In this document: positions 7,877 through 17,464 of the stretch, in pieces | How positions within the stretch are numbered: the stretch's first letter is position 1 | Layout: the number at the start of each line of letters is the position of its first letter | Assembly: GCF_046569695.1 (NCBI RefSeq) | Contig: NZ_JBKHUI010000017.1 | Span: 1-64,000 of the forward strand | Reading direction: 5' to 3' | Length of the DNA: 64,000 nucleotides | From: Kluyvera sp046569695 | GTDB lineage: Bacteria; Pseudomonadota; Gammaproteobacteria; Enterobacterales; Enterobacteriaceae | Program-made: the position numbers and the translations under genes | The notes under the pieces: model-generated | Seen by the model: the letters and a program-made list of their open reading frames with translations, nothing else | What the model was told of the DNA's origin: nothing | Databases searched by the model: none

Positions 7877-8836
7877 ATGGCTGCAACTAAGCCTGCTTTT
7901 AACCCACCGGGTAAAAAGGGTGACATGATATTCAGCGCGCTGGTAAGACTGGCTGCGCTGATTGTGCTATTGATGTTGGGCGGGATTATCGTCTCCCTGA
8001 TCATCTCTTCTTGGCCAAGTATGGAGAAGTTCGGCTTCGCCTTCCTGTGGACCAAAGAGTGGGATGCGCCTAACGACATCTACGGTGCGCTGGTACCGAT
8101 TTACGGTACGCTCGTGACCTCCTTTATCGCGCTGCTGATCGCCGTACCGGTGAGCTTCGGTATCGCACTCTTCCTGACTGAACTGGCACCCAACTGGCTG
8201 AAACGCCCGTTAGGTATCGCGATTGAACTGCTGGCGGCCATTCCCAGCATCGTTTACGGCATGTGGGGCCTGTTTATCTTTGCTCCGCTGTTCGCGACCT
8301 ACTTCCAGGAGCCAGTCGGCAATATCCTTTCTAACATTCCGTTTGTCGGTGCGCTGTTCTCCGGCCCGGCGTTTGGTATCGGTATCCTGGCGGCAGGGGG
8401 TATCCTCGCCATCATGATCATCCCGTATATCTCCGCCGTTATGCGTGATGTGTTCGAACAAACCCCGGTGATGATGAAAGAGTCGGCCTACGGCATCGGC
8501 TGCACCACCTGGGAAGTTATCTGGCGTATCGTGCTGCCGTTCACCAAAAACGGGGTCATAGGCGGCGTCATGCTCGGCCTGGGCCGCGCGCTGGGTGAAA
8601 CGATGGCGGTGACCTTTATCATCGGTAACACCTACCAGCTCGACAGCGCATCGCTGTATATGCCGGGCAACAGCATTACCTCCGCCCTGGCGAATGAATT
8701 CGCTGAAGCGGAATCGGGTCTGCATGTATCTGCGCTGATGGAACTGGGTCTGATCCTGTTTGCGATTACCTTTATCGTGCTGGCGGCATCGAAGTTTATG
8801 ATTATGCGCCTGGCGAAAAACGAGGGGGCACGCTAA
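7877..8836 (+). CDS. pstC: Phosphate ABC transporter permease
   Basis: 319 residues with six hydrophobic segments and the inner-membrane permease coupling (EAA) loop around ESAYGIGCTTWEV. It forms the heterodimeric inner-membrane channel with PstA. GAAAGAG precedes the ATG at 7877. The stop codon overlaps the pstA start by one base (TAATG), indicating translational coupling. Confidence 0.97.
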   Translation: MAATKPAFNPPGKKGDMIFSALVRLAALIVLLMLGGIIVSLIISSWPSMEKFGFAFLWTKEWDAPNDIYGALVPIYGTLVTSFIALLIAVPVSFGIALFLTELAPNWLKRPLGIAIELLAAIPSIVYGMWGLFIFAPLFATYFQEPVGNILSNIPFVGALFSGPAFGIGILAAGGILAIMIIPYISAVMRDVFEQTPVMMKESAYGIGCTTWEVIWRIVLPFTKNGVIGGVMLGLGRALGETMAVTFIIGNTYQLDSASLYMPGNSITSALANEFAEAESGLHVSALMELGLILFAITFIVLAASKFMIMRLAKNEGAR

Positions 8837-9726
8837 TGACGACGCTGGAAATGCAAAACACCGCAGCGCTGGCGGAGTCTCGCCGCAAAATGCAGGCGCG
8901 TCGCCGCATGAAGAACCGCATCGCGCTGACGCTGTCGATGGCCACCATGATCTTCGGCCTGTTTTGGCTGGTGTGGATCCTGATGTCTACCGTGACCCGC
9001 GGCATCGACGGTATGTCGCTGGCGCTGTTTACTGAAATGACGCCGCCGCCAAACACGGCGGGCGGTGGTCTGGCTAACGCCCTGGCGGGCAGCGGCCTGC
9101 TGATCCTGTGGTCGACCGTTATCGGTACCCCACTGGGCATTATGGCGGGCATCTACCTGGCGGAGTACGGGCGTAAATCCTGGCTTGCTGAAGTGATTCG
9201 CTTCATTAACGACATTCTGCTCTCCGCACCATCCATCGTAGTCGGCCTGTTCGTCTACACCATCGTGGTGGCGCAGATGCAGCACTTCTCCGGCTGGGCG
9301 GGCGTGATTGCGCTGGCGCTGCTGCAGGTACCTATCGTTATTCGTACCACCGAGAACATGCTGAAACTGGTGCCGGATAGCTTGCGTGAAGCAGCCTACG
9401 CGCTGGGTACGCCGAAATGGCGAATGATCTCCGCGATTACGCTGAAAGCGTCTATCTCCGGGATTATGACCGGCATCCTGCTGGCTATTGCGCGTATCGC
9501 CGGTGAAACGGCTCCGCTGCTGTTTACTGCGCTCTCCAACCAGTTCTGGAGCACCGATATGATGCAGCCTATCGCCAACCTGCCGGTGACCATCTTTAAA
9601 TTTGCGATGAGCCCGTTTGCTGAGTGGCAGCAACTGGCCTGGGCTGGGGTGCTGATTATCACTCTGTGCGTACTGCTGCTGAACATTCTGGCGCGCGTTA
9701 TTTTCGCGAAGAAGAAACACGGCTAA
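8836..9726 (+). CDS. pstA: Phosphate ABC transporter permease
   Basis: 296 residues. A cytoplasmic basic N-terminus (ESRRKMQARRRMKNR) is followed by six transmembrane segments, with the EAA loop REAAYALGTPKWRM. Partner of PstC in the inner membrane. Separated from pstB by a BIME, which may lower or protect the message between them. Confidence 0.97.
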   Translation: MTTLEMQNTAALAESRRKMQARRRMKNRIALTLSMATMIFGLFWLVWILMSTVTRGIDGMSLALFTEMTPPPNTAGGGLANALAGSGLLILWSTVIGTPLGIMAGIYLAEYGRKSWLAEVIRFINDILLSAPSIVVGLFVYTIVVAQMQHFSGWAGVIALALLQVPIVIRTTENMLKLVPDSLREAAYALGTPKWRMISAITLKASISGIMTGILLAIARIAGETAPLLFTALSNQFWSTDMMQPIANLPVTIFKFAMSPFAEWQQLAWAGVLIITLCVLLLNILARVIFAKKKHG

Positions 9727-9732
9727 GAAGAA

Positions 9733-9816
9733 TTGCCGGATGGCGGCGTAAACGCCTTATCCGGCCTACGGTTGAACACATTTGTAGGCCTGATAAGCGT
9801 AGCGCCATCAGGCATC
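9733..9816. repeat. REP/BIME element between pstA and pstB
   Basis: Two REP units face each other: TTGCCGGATGGCGGCGTAAA ... TTATCCGGCCTAC and GTAGGCCTGATAAGCG ... GCCATCAGGCA. They sit inside an operon rather than at its end. Confidence 0.9.
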
Positions 9817-9862
9817 ATTTTACGGCGTGGCGGATGCGGCGCTGGATGAGGAAGAGATTGAG

Positions 9863-10636
9863 ATGAGTATGGTGAACACTACCCCGGGTAAAATTTCAGT
9901 ACGTGACCTGAACTTCTACTACGGCAAATTCCATGCCCTGAAGAACATCAACCTGGATATCGCCAAAAACCAGGTGACGGCGTTTATCGGCCCGTCAGGC
10001 TGCGGTAAATCGACGCTGCTGCGTACCTTCAACAAGATGTTTGAACTGTACCCGGAGCAGCGTGCAGAAGGCGAAATTCTGCTGGATGGCGATAATATTC
10101 TCACCAATACCCAGGATATCGCCCTGCTGCGTGCCAAAGTGGGTATGGTGTTCCAGAAGCCAACGCCGTTCCCAATGTCGATTTATGACAATATCGCCTT
10201 CGGCGTGCGCCTGTTTGAAAAGCTCTCCCGCACCGATATGGACGAACGCGTGCAGTGGGCGTTGACCAAGGCCGCATTATGGAATGAAACCAAAGATAAA
10301 CTGCACCAGAGCGGGTACTCTCTCTCTGGTGGTCAGCAGCAGCGTCTGTGCATCGCGCGCGGCATCGCGATTCGCCCGGAAGTTCTGCTGCTGGATGAGC
10401 CGTGTTCAGCCCTTGACCCGATCTCCACCGGGCGTATCGAGGAGCTTATCACCGAGCTGAAAGAGGATTACACCGTGGTGATCGTGACCCACAACATGCA
10501 GCAGGCTGCACGTTGCTCCGACCACACGGCATTTATGTATCTGGGCGAGTTGATTGAGTTCAGTAACACGGACGATCTGTTCACCAAGCCTGCGAAGAAA
10601 CAAACTGAAGACTACATTACTGGCCGCTACGGTTGA
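9863..10636 (+). CDS. pstB: Phosphate ABC transporter ATP-binding protein
   Basis: 257 residues from the ATG at 9863 (MSMVNTTPG), which matches the E. coli start. A longer in-frame start at 9827 would run into the intergenic region and lacks a good ribosome-binding site. Walker A GPSGCGKST, signature LSGGQQQR and Walker B LLLDEPCSALD are all present. It drives phosphate uptake through PstCA. Confidence 0.97.
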   Translation: MSMVNTTPGKISVRDLNFYYGKFHALKNINLDIAKNQVTAFIGPSGCGKSTLLRTFNKMFELYPEQRAEGEILLDGDNILTNTQDIALLRAKVGMVFQKPTPFPMSIYDNIAFGVRLFEKLSRTDMDERVQWALTKAALWNETKDKLHQSGYSLSGGQQQRLCIARGIAIRPEVLLLDEPCSALDPISTGRIEELITELKEDYTVVIVTHNMQQAARCSDHTAFMYLGELIEFSNTDDLFTKPAKKQTEDYITGRYG

Positions 10637-10649
10637 TCGGGAGAGAACT

Positions 10650-11375
10650 GTGGATAATTTAAACCTCAATAAACATATTTCCGGCCAGTTCAACGCAGAA
10701 CTGGAAAGCATCCGCACCCAGGTGATGACCATGGGTGGCATGGTAGAGCAGCAGCTTTCTGATGCGATTACCGCCATGCACAACCAGGATAGCGAACTGG
10801 CGAAGCGCGTCATCGACGGCGACAAGCACGTCAACATGATGGAAGTGGCGATTGATGAAGCCTGCGTGCGCATCATCGCCAAGCGCCAGCCAACGGCGAG
10901 CGATCTGCGTCTGGTGATGGCGATTATTAAAACTATCGCCGAGCTGGAACGTATTGGTGACGTGGCGGATAAAATCTGCCGTACCGCGCTGGAGAAATTT
11001 TCCCAGCAGCACCAGCCGCTGCTGGTGAGCCTGGAATCGCTGGGCCGCCACACCGTGCAGATGCTGCATGACGTGCTGGACGCGTTCGCGCGCATGGATC
11101 TTGACGAAGCGGTGCGTATCTATCGTGAAGATAAGAAAGTTGACCAGGAATATGAAGGCATCGTGCGTCAGCTGATGACCTACATGATGGAAGACTCGCG
11201 CACCATTCCAAGCGTGTTGACCGCGCTGTTCTGTGCACGCTCTATCGAGCGTATTGGCGACCGCTGCCAGAATATCTGCGAATACATCTTCTACTTCGTG
11301 AAGGGGCAAGACTTCCGTCACGTGGGCGGCGATGAGCTGGATAAGCTGCTGGCGGGGAAAGACCCGAAAGAGTAA
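10650..11375 (+). CDS. phoU: Negative regulator of the Pho regulon
   Basis: 241 residues starting with GTG at 10650, preceded by CGGGAGAG; this restores the N-terminus known in E. coli (MDxLNLNKHISGQF). The helical PhoU repeats carry metal-binding ERIGDVADKI and ERIGDRCQNI motifs, one per half. It links the Pst transporter state to the PhoR kinase. It starts 13 bp after the pstB stop. Confidence 0.97.
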   Translation: MDNLNLNKHISGQFNAELESIRTQVMTMGGMVEQQLSDAITAMHNQDSELAKRVIDGDKHVNMMEVAIDEACVRIIAKRQPTASDLRLVMAIIKTIAELERIGDVADKICRTALEKFSQQHQPLLVSLESLGRHTVQMLHDVLDAFARMDLDEAVRIYREDKKVDQEYEGIVRQLMTYMMEDSRTIPSVLTALFCARSIERIGDRCQNICEYIFYFVKGQDFRHVGGDELDKLLAGKDPKE

Positions 11376-11390
11376 TGCTATTTTTTCCGT

Positions 11391-11414
11391 CCCTCTCTTC
11401 ACCTGAAGAGAGGG
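11391..11414 (+). terminator. Hairpin ending the pst-phoU operon
   Basis: CCCTCTCTTC-ACCT-GAAGAGAGGG is a perfect ten-base-pair stem. The following T tract is weak (AATATT), so it may end transcription inefficiently or mark a processed 3' end. Confidence 0.7.
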
Positions 11415-11604
11415 AATATTAATGAATACCCATCCTTATATTCCTCATCTAAATATTTATATATTCCTAAAATAATCTCAAATACGATATCGGGGATGTT
11501 AATCACACTTCCTTACTCTCGGCGTTGCATTTTAATATGGAAAGAACAAAAATCCATTTCGATTAATATTTATAAAAATAGATTCAAATGCTGTATTAAT
11601 GACT
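11415..11604 (+). promoter_or_regulatory. AT-rich bgl upstream silencing and promoter region
   Basis: About 190 bp of strongly AT-rich DNA, clearly different from the surrounding coding sequence. In E. coli the equivalent region is the H-NS-bound silencer and CRP-activated promoter of the bgl operon. Only a CRP half-site (TCACA near 11505) and a TATTAAT -10-like element near 11593 were recognised. Confidence 0.45.
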
Positions 11605-11672
11605 GGATTGTTACTGCTTATGCAGGCAAAACCTGATTGCGTCAGTTTTTACTGATAATGTCGGGTTTTTTT
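11605..11672 (+). promoter_or_regulatory. RAT antiterminator and terminator in the bglG leader
   Basis: GGATTGTTACTGCTTATGCA and the following GGCAAAACCTGA form the ribonucleic antiterminator, nearly identical to the E. coli bgl RAT. It overlaps a terminator whose stem pairs AAACCTGA with TCGGGTTT before a T run. BglG binding to the RAT prevents the terminator from forming when beta-glucoside is present. Confidence 0.92.
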
Positions 11673-11695
11673 TGTTTTTAAAAAAGGTCATACAG

Positions 11696-12532
11696 ATGAT
11701 TATGCAGATCGCCAGAGTTTTGAATAATAACGTTCTGGTTGTTGTCGATGAAAACCAGCGCGAAAAAGTGGTCATGGGCCGAGGTATTGGTTTTCAGAAG
11801 CGGGTCGGTGAATATGTTAGTGCTTCGGGCATTGAGAAAGCATATTCATTAAGCAGCCATGAACTGAATAGCCATTTAAGTGAATTGTTAAGCCGTATTC
11901 CACCGGAGGTGATGGCGACATGTGATGTCATCATTGCACTGTCCAGGGAAAAACTGGGAAACCTGCAGGACAGTATCTACATTTCGCTAACCGATCACTG
12001 CCAGTTCGCCATTGCGCGTGCACAACAGGGCATTGTGCTGCCAAATGCCCTGTTGTGGGATATCCAGCGCCTTTATCCGAAAGAGTTTTGGCTGGGGGAG
12101 CAGGCGCTGGCGGTGATTCATCAGCGTCTGGGGGTTCAACTCCCGAAGGATGAAGTGGGGTTTATTGCGATGCATCTGGTGAGCGCCCAGATGAGTGGAA
12201 ATATGGAGGATGTCAAAGAAATCACTCAACTTATGCGAGAGCTGCTACAGCTGATTAAATTCCAGTTTGGAATTACGTATCAGGAAAAGAGCTTAAGTTA
12301 TCAACGTCTGGTAACGCATCTGAAGTTCTTCGCCTACCGTATATTTGAGCATGCCTCAATTGGCGATGACGATCTGGCATTACAACAGACAATAAAGCAG
12401 AACTATTTTGAAGCATGGATATGCGCTGAACGCATTGCTGTTTTTATTCGACATCAGTATCAGCGAGAAACAACCTCTGAAGAAATTATGTTTCTCGCAA
12501 TTAATATCGAACGGGTTCGCAAAGAACATTAA
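11696..12532 (+). CDS. bglG: Transcriptional antiterminator, BglG family
   Basis: 278 residues from the ATG at 11696, the E. coli BglG length. An earlier ATG at 11672 would fall within the terminator T tract and is unlikely. An N-terminal RNA-binding CAT domain (MQIARVLNNNV, GRGIGFQKRVGE) is followed by two PRD domains with phosphorylatable histidines (for example in GFIAMHLVSAQ). BglF phosphorylates and inactivates it without sugar. RAT elements flank the gene on both sides. Codon use is more AT-rich than in neighbouring core genes. Confidence 0.95.
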   Translation: MIMQIARVLNNNVLVVVDENQREKVVMGRGIGFQKRVGEYVSASGIEKAYSLSSHELNSHLSELLSRIPPEVMATCDVIIALSREKLGNLQDSIYISLTDHCQFAIARAQQGIVLPNALLWDIQRLYPKEFWLGEQALAVIHQRLGVQLPKDEVGFIAMHLVSAQMSGNMEDVKEITQLMRELLQLIKFQFGITYQEKSLSYQRLVTHLKFFAYRIFEHASIGDDDLALQQTIKQNYFEAWICAERIAVFIRHQYQRETTSEEIMFLAINIERVRKEH

Positions 12533-12553
12533 TAATACATCGCTGTTTTAACT

Positions 12554-12633
12554 TCAGCATTGTTACCGCATCGCGGGCAAAACCTGAAGAAGATGATCTC
12601 CGCACGGGGGTTATTTTCTTCAGGTTTTTTTGA
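12554..12633 (+). promoter_or_regulatory. Second RAT/terminator between bglG and bglF
   Basis: CATTGTTACCGCATCGCGGG and the adjoining GCAAAACCTGAAG resemble the RAT. The overlapping terminator pairs AACCTGAAGAA with TTCTTCAGGTT, then a run of T. As in E. coli, BglG must act twice, so bglF and later genes depend on antitermination. Confidence 0.9.
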
Positions 12634-12660
12634 TTGCCGCATCGCGGTTGAGGATCACAC

Positions 12661-14520
12661 ATGAAGGAATTAGCCAAAAAGATTGTTGCTGGCGTTGGGG
12701 GCAAGGATAACATCATCAGCCTGATGCATTGTGCCACGCGTTTACGTTTTAAGTTAAAAAACTACAGCCTGGCGCAGGCTGAAGCGCTAAAAAACACCGC
12801 TGGAATTATAATGGTGGTGGAAAGTGGTGGACAGTTTCAGGTGGTGATTGGTAATCATGTTGCCGATGTTTTTGCGGCGGTGAATGCGCTGATCGGCCTC
12901 GGCGTTACTGAACATGCAGCACAGGACGATGAGAGTAAAGATGGCCTGTTAAGCCGTTTTGTTTATATCATTTCGGGCATTTTTACCCCATTAATCGGCT
13001 TACTGGCCGCCACCGGGATCCTCAAAGGGTTGTTGGCGGTGGCACTGGTGTGCCAGTGGACCAGCGAACAAAGCGGTACCTACCTGCTCTTGTTCAGCGC
13101 GAGCGATTCTCTGTTCTATTTTTTCCCCATCATTCTTGGCTATACCGCCGGGAAACGATTTGGGGGGAACCCGTTCCTGACCATGGTGGTTGGCGGCGCG
13201 CTGGTCCACCCGCTGGTTCTGCGTGCTTTTGAGAGCGCACAGGCGCCGGATCCGACTGCGTTGCACTTTCTCGGTCTGCCGATCACCTTTATCAATTACA
13301 CCTCATCGGTGATCCCGATTATTTTCTCCGCCTGGCTTTGCAGCCTGATGGAGAAAAGGCTTAATGCCTGGCTCCCCTCGGCAATTAAGAACTTCTTCAC
13401 TCCACTGCTGTGCATGGCGGTGATTATTCCGGTCACCTTCCTGGTGATTGGCCCGCTGTCGACCTGGGTGAGTGAACTGATTGCAGCGGGTTATCTCTAT
13501 CTCTACCATGCTGCGCCCTGGTTTGCTGGTGCGGTGATGGGGGGACTGTGGCAAATCTTTGTGATGTTTGGCCTGCACTGGGGATTAGTGCCGCTATGCA
13601 TCAATAACTTTACCGTTCTGGGTTATGACACGATGCTGCCGTTACTGATGCCAGCGATCATGGCGCAGGTGGGGGCAGCGCTGGCTATCTTTATGGGTGA
13701 GCGGGACGGGCAGAAAAAAATCGTTGCGGGCTCTGCGGCGATTACCGGGCTATTTGGGATCACCGAGCCTGCGGTATATGGCGTTAACCTGCCGCGAAAA
13801 TATCCGTTCATTATTGCCTGCGTGAGCGGCGCGATTGGCGCTGGGGTCATCGGTTTTGCACAAACAAAAGCGTATTCGTTCGGTATTCCCAGCATCTTCA
13901 CCTTCATGCAAACCATCCCAGCCACCGGCGTCGATTTCACCGTTTGGGCGAGCGTAATTGGTGCCGCCATTGCGGCAGTCGGTGCGTTCGCCGGAACTGT
14001 CATCTTCAATCTGACGGTGAAAGACAAATCGGTGACGACTGAGGCCCCAACGGAAGCGCTTCCCCGCCCGGAAGTTCTCATTTCTCCCCTCAGTGGAAAC
14101 GTTGTCGAACTGGCAACGGTAAGCGATGCGACCTTTGCCAGTGGGATGCTGGGTAAAGGCGTCGCCATTGTGCCGACGCTAGGTGAAGTTCGATCGCCGG
14201 TCGATGGGCGTATCGGCTCGCTTTTCGCCACGCTTCACGCCATTGGTATTGAATCCAATGGGGGTAGCGAAATTCTGATTCATGTGGGTATCGATACGGT
14301 CAAACTGGCGGGGCAATATTTTACTGCCCATATCAATATTGGCGATGAAGTCAAAGCGGGGGATCTTCTGCTCACCTTCGACCTTACCGCGATTGCCGCC
14401 GCGGGTTTTGATTTAACCACACCGGTATTAGTCAGTAATAGTGATGATTATACCGATGTTCTTATTATGGAGGCCGATGCTGTTAATATTCAGGAGCCGT
14501 TACTTACTATTATTCAATAA
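12661..14520 (+). CDS. bglF: PTS beta-glucoside transporter EIIBCA
   Basis: 619 residues. The order is IIB (Cys24 in LMHCATRLRF), IIC with about ten membrane segments and the GITEPAVYG substrate loop, then IIA with the active histidine in EILIHVGIDTVKL. It imports and phosphorylates aryl-beta-glucosides and controls BglG by reversible phosphorylation. It closely matches E. coli BglF over its whole length. The gene that follows in E. coli, bglB, is absent. Confidence 0.95.
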   Translation: MKELAKKIVAGVGGKDNIISLMHCATRLRFKLKNYSLAQAEALKNTAGIIMVVESGGQFQVVIGNHVADVFAAVNALIGLGVTEHAAQDDESKDGLLSRFVYIISGIFTPLIGLLAATGILKGLLAVALVCQWTSEQSGTYLLLFSASDSLFYFFPIILGYTAGKRFGGNPFLTMVVGGALVHPLVLRAFESAQAPDPTALHFLGLPITFINYTSSVIPIIFSAWLCSLMEKRLNAWLPSAIKNFFTPLLCMAVIIPVTFLVIGPLSTWVSELIAAGYLYLYHAAPWFAGAVMGGLWQIFVMFGLHWGLVPLCINNFTVLGYDTMLPLLMPAIMAQVGAALAIFMGERDGQKKIVAGSAAITGLFGITEPAVYGVNLPRKYPFIIACVSGAIGAGVIGFAQTKAYSFGIPSIFTFMQTIPATGVDFTVWASVIGAAIAAVGAFAGTVIFNLTVKDKSVTTEAPTEALPRPEVLISPLSGNVVELATVSDATFASGMLGKGVAIVPTLGEVRSPVDGRIGSLFATLHAIGIESNGGSEILIHVGIDTVKLAGQYFTAHINIGDEVKAGDLLLTFDLTAIAAAGFDLTTPVLVSNSDDYTDVLIMEADAVNIQEPLLTIIQ

Positions 14521-14616
14521 CATAAAACCAGGATGGATATTTCCATCGTTGTGGTTGTTTAGATGGATGATGTCTGGCAGTTCGTTATATTTTACTGTTA
14601 ATTATATAGGGATATT

Positions 14617-16206
14617 ATGTTTAGAAAAAAACTGATTGCCTCTGCCATTCTGTTAATGGCTCCACTCTCTTTTTCGCCCTGCTCTTTTGCCAAGCCATTA
14701 ACCATTGAGCAACGGCTTGAGCTTCTTGAACAGGCATTAAGAGAAACGCAAACCGAATTAAAAAAATATAAAGATGAAGAGCGTCAAAGAAATATTTCGA
14801 TAGTGGCTAATCAGGTGCGTAAAGAGGATGTGGCGACATCAAAAACAAAACCTGATGCGGTGCTGGTAAAAACTGACAATGGCAATGGAACCGGTGGCAG
14901 TGATATTTATTCTTCGATGACGATGAAAGACTTTAGTCAGTTCGTGAAGGATGAAATTGGCTTTAGCTACAACGGCTACTACCGCTCTGGCTGGGGAACA
15001 GCATCTCACGGGTCACCAAAATCCTGGGCGATTGGTTCTTTGGGGCGCTTAGGGAACGAATACAGCGGCTGGTTTGATCTGCAGTTGAAACAGCGCGTGT
15101 ATCAGGAAGGAAACAAACGCGTGGATGCCATCGTGATGCTGGATGGCAACGTTGGTCAGCAATACTCTACCGGTTGGTTTGGCGACAATGCCGGCGGCGA
15201 GAACTATATGCAATTCTCCGATCTGTATGTCAATACCAAAGGGTTCTTGCCGTTTGCGCCCGAGGCCGACTTCTGGGTTGGTAAACACGGCGCACCTAAA
15301 ATTGAAATACAGATGCTCGACTGGAAAACGCAGCGCACGGACGCTGCCGCTGGCGTAGGTCTTGAAAACTGGCAGGTTGGGCCGGGGAAATTCGATATCG
15401 CGTTGGTACGTGAAGATATCGATGATTACGATCGGGCACTGGAGAATAAACAGCAGATTAATACCAATACGCTGGACGTTCGCTATAAAGATATCCCGCT
15501 GTGGGATAAGGCAACGCTGATGGTGTCTGGTCGTTATGTGGCGGCGAATCAGAGTTCTTCAGAGAAATATAATGAAGATAACAACGGTTTCTATGAGTGG
15601 AAAGACACCTGGATGTGGGGCACAACGTTGATGCAGAAATTGGATAATGGGGGCTTTAACGAGTTTTCATTCCTGATGGCGAATAACTCTATTGCCAGTA
15701 GCTTCTCGCGCTATGCCGGTTCCAGTCCATTCACCACGTTTAACGGTAAATATTACGGCGACCATACCAACGGTACCGCGGTGCGTTTAACGTCGCAGGG
15801 TGAGACTTATATTGGCGATCGTTTCATTGTCGCCAATGCACTGGTTTATTCCTTCGGTGATGACGTATACAGCTATGAAACCGGCGCGCATTCTGACTTC
15901 GAATCGATTCGTGCGGTAATTCGCCCGGCGTATATCTGGGATAAATATAATCAAACTGGCGTTGAATTGGGCTATTTCACTCAGCAGAACAAAGATGTGA
16001 AGGGTAAAAAATATAACGAGTCGGGCTACAAAACGACGCTATTCCATACCTTCAAAGTGAATACCAGTATGTTGACGTCTCGCCCGGAAATTCGTTTTTA
16101 TGCCACTTATATTAAAGCGGAAGATACCGACCTGGATGGCTTTACCTTTGAAGACGATAAGCCGGATCAGTTTGCCGTTGGCGCTCAGGCAGAAATCTGG
16201 TGGTAA
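14617..16206 (+). CDS. bglH: Carbohydrate-specific outer membrane porin
   Basis: 529 residues. A signal peptide is followed by a short predicted coiled coil (EQRLELLEQALRETQTELKK), a low-complexity linker and a LamB-type 18-stranded barrel ending in the aromatic C-terminus IWW. It is very close to E. coli BglH, a channel for aryl-beta-glucosides in the outer membrane. It directly follows bglF with only 96 bp between, where E. coli carries bglB. Confidence 0.95.
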   Translation: MFRKKLIASAILLMAPLSFSPCSFAKPLTIEQRLELLEQALRETQTELKKYKDEERQRNISIVANQVRKEDVATSKTKPDAVLVKTDNGNGTGGSDIYSSMTMKDFSQFVKDEIGFSYNGYYRSGWGTASHGSPKSWAIGSLGRLGNEYSGWFDLQLKQRVYQEGNKRVDAIVMLDGNVGQQYSTGWFGDNAGGENYMQFSDLYVNTKGFLPFAPEADFWVGKHGAPKIEIQMLDWKTQRTDAAAGVGLENWQVGPGKFDIALVREDIDDYDRALENKQQINTNTLDVRYKDIPLWDKATLMVSGRYVAANQSSSEKYNEDNNGFYEWKDTWMWGTTLMQKLDNGGFNEFSFLMANNSIASSFSRYAGSSPFTTFNGKYYGDHTNGTAVRLTSQGETYIGDRFIVANALVYSFGDDVYSYETGAHSDFESIRAVIRPAYIWDKYNQTGVELGYFTQQNKDVKGKKYNESGYKTTLFHTFKVNTSMLTSRPEIRFYATYIKAEDTDLDGFTFEDDKPDQFAVGAQAEIWW

Positions 16207-16233
16207 CGTAAGAATCGCGAAAGGATGATTGTG

Positions 16234-17406
16234 ATGAAATTAAAAGTAGCTTATTTATCCATTTTGATTGCCGGTACGTTTGTTGGCCCGATCAGCTTCG
16301 CAGCAGACTTGCCTGCAAGCCCTGCGTCCTCTGTTCCGGTTAACCACTATGTCACACAGGTGAATGCGGATCGCAGTGTGACCTACCGCTTTTTTGCTCC
16401 AACTGCAAAAAGCGTTTCTGTTGTCGTCGGAGGGCCTTCTCCTGATGCGATCCACCCAATGGTGAAGGACAACAACGGTGTCTGGAGCTGGCATAGCCCG
16501 GTGATGGCGCCCAATTTGTATGAATACTTCTTTAATATCGATGGTGTCCGCAGCATTGACACCGGCACCGCGATGCCTAAGCCGCAGCGCCAGGTGAACA
16601 GCAGCATGATCCTGGTTCCCGGTAGCATTCTGGACGTGAAGTCCGTCCCTCACGGCGATTTGATTGCCGTCACCTACCACTCCAACGCGTTGAAATCTGA
16701 GCGTCAGATGTATGTCTGGACGCCACCTGGCTATAACGGACAGGGTAAGCCGTTGCCGGTGCTCTATTTTTATCACGGGTTTGGCGATACCGGCCGTTCG
16801 GCTATCGATCAAGGGCGTATCGCACAGATGATGGATAACCTGCTCGCAGATGGAAAAATAGTGCCGATGCTGGTGGTGGTGCCCGATACCGAAACCGATG
16901 CGAAAGGCATTGTTCCGGAAGATTTTGTCCCCGAGGAACGGCGTAAAGTGTTTTATCCACTCAACGCGAAAGCGGCGGATAACGAACTGATACACGATAT
17001 TATCCCGCTGATCGGCAAGCGTTTTAACGTGCGAAAAGATGCTGATGGCCGCGCGTTGGCCGGGTTGTCACAGGGTGGATATCAGGCGCTGGTCTCCGGA
17101 ATGAATCATCTGGACAGTTTTGGCTGGTTGGCGACCTTTAGCGGCGTCACGACCACAACGGTGCCTGATGAAGGGGTTAGCGCACGGTTGAATGACCCGC
17201 AGTCTATCAATCAGCAGCTACGTAACTTCACCGTGGTCGTGGGTGATAAAGATGTGGTGACCGGTAAAGACATTGCCGGGTTGAAGGCTGAGCTCGAGAA
17301 GCAAAAAATCAACTTTGACTATCATGAATACCCAGGCCTTAACCACGAAATGGACGTCTGGCGGCCGGCTTACGCCGAATTTGTGCAGAAGATCTTCAAG
17401 CAGTAA
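16234..17406 (+). CDS. yieL: Secreted esterase of the CE1/feruloyl esterase type
   Basis: 390 residues from the ATG at 16234, which is eight bases after AAAGGA; the ATG at 16225 overlaps that motif. A signal peptide (cleavage near SFAAD) leads into an N-terminal CBM48-like beta domain, then an alpha/beta-hydrolase of the esterase D family. The nucleophile serine lies in GLSQGG (about residue 279) and a late histidine in GLNHEMDVW. A periplasmic esterase acting on plant carbohydrate esters is a reasonable inference; the substrate is unknown. It belongs to the bgl operon. Confidence 0.85.
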   Translation: MKLKVAYLSILIAGTFVGPISFAADLPASPASSVPVNHYVTQVNADRSVTYRFFAPTAKSVSVVVGGPSPDAIHPMVKDNNGVWSWHSPVMAPNLYEYFFNIDGVRSIDTGTAMPKPQRQVNSSMILVPGSILDVKSVPHGDLIAVTYHSNALKSERQMYVWTPPGYNGQGKPLPVLYFYHGFGDTGRSAIDQGRIAQMMDNLLADGKIVPMLVVVPDTETDAKGIVPEDFVPEERRKVFYPLNAKAADNELIHDIIPLIGKRFNVRKDADGRALAGLSQGGYQALVSGMNHLDSFGWLATFSGVTTTTVPDEGVSARLNDPQSINQQLRNFTVVVGDKDVVTGKDIAGLKAELEKQKINFDYHEYPGLNHEMDVWRPAYAEFVQKIFKQ

Positions 17407-17464
17407 TTGTTACGCCCCGACGTCAGAACGCTGACGCCGGGCATCACACCTCAAGGAGCAAGAG

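Noticed and set aside
10554..10649. Longer phoU from an upstream ATG
   Set aside because: It would overlap the end of pstB in another frame; GTG at 10650 with a ribosome-binding site gives the known N-terminus.
11422..11475. Small ORF upstream of bglG
   Set aside because: Seventeen codons in AT-rich DNA without a ribosome-binding site; expected by chance.
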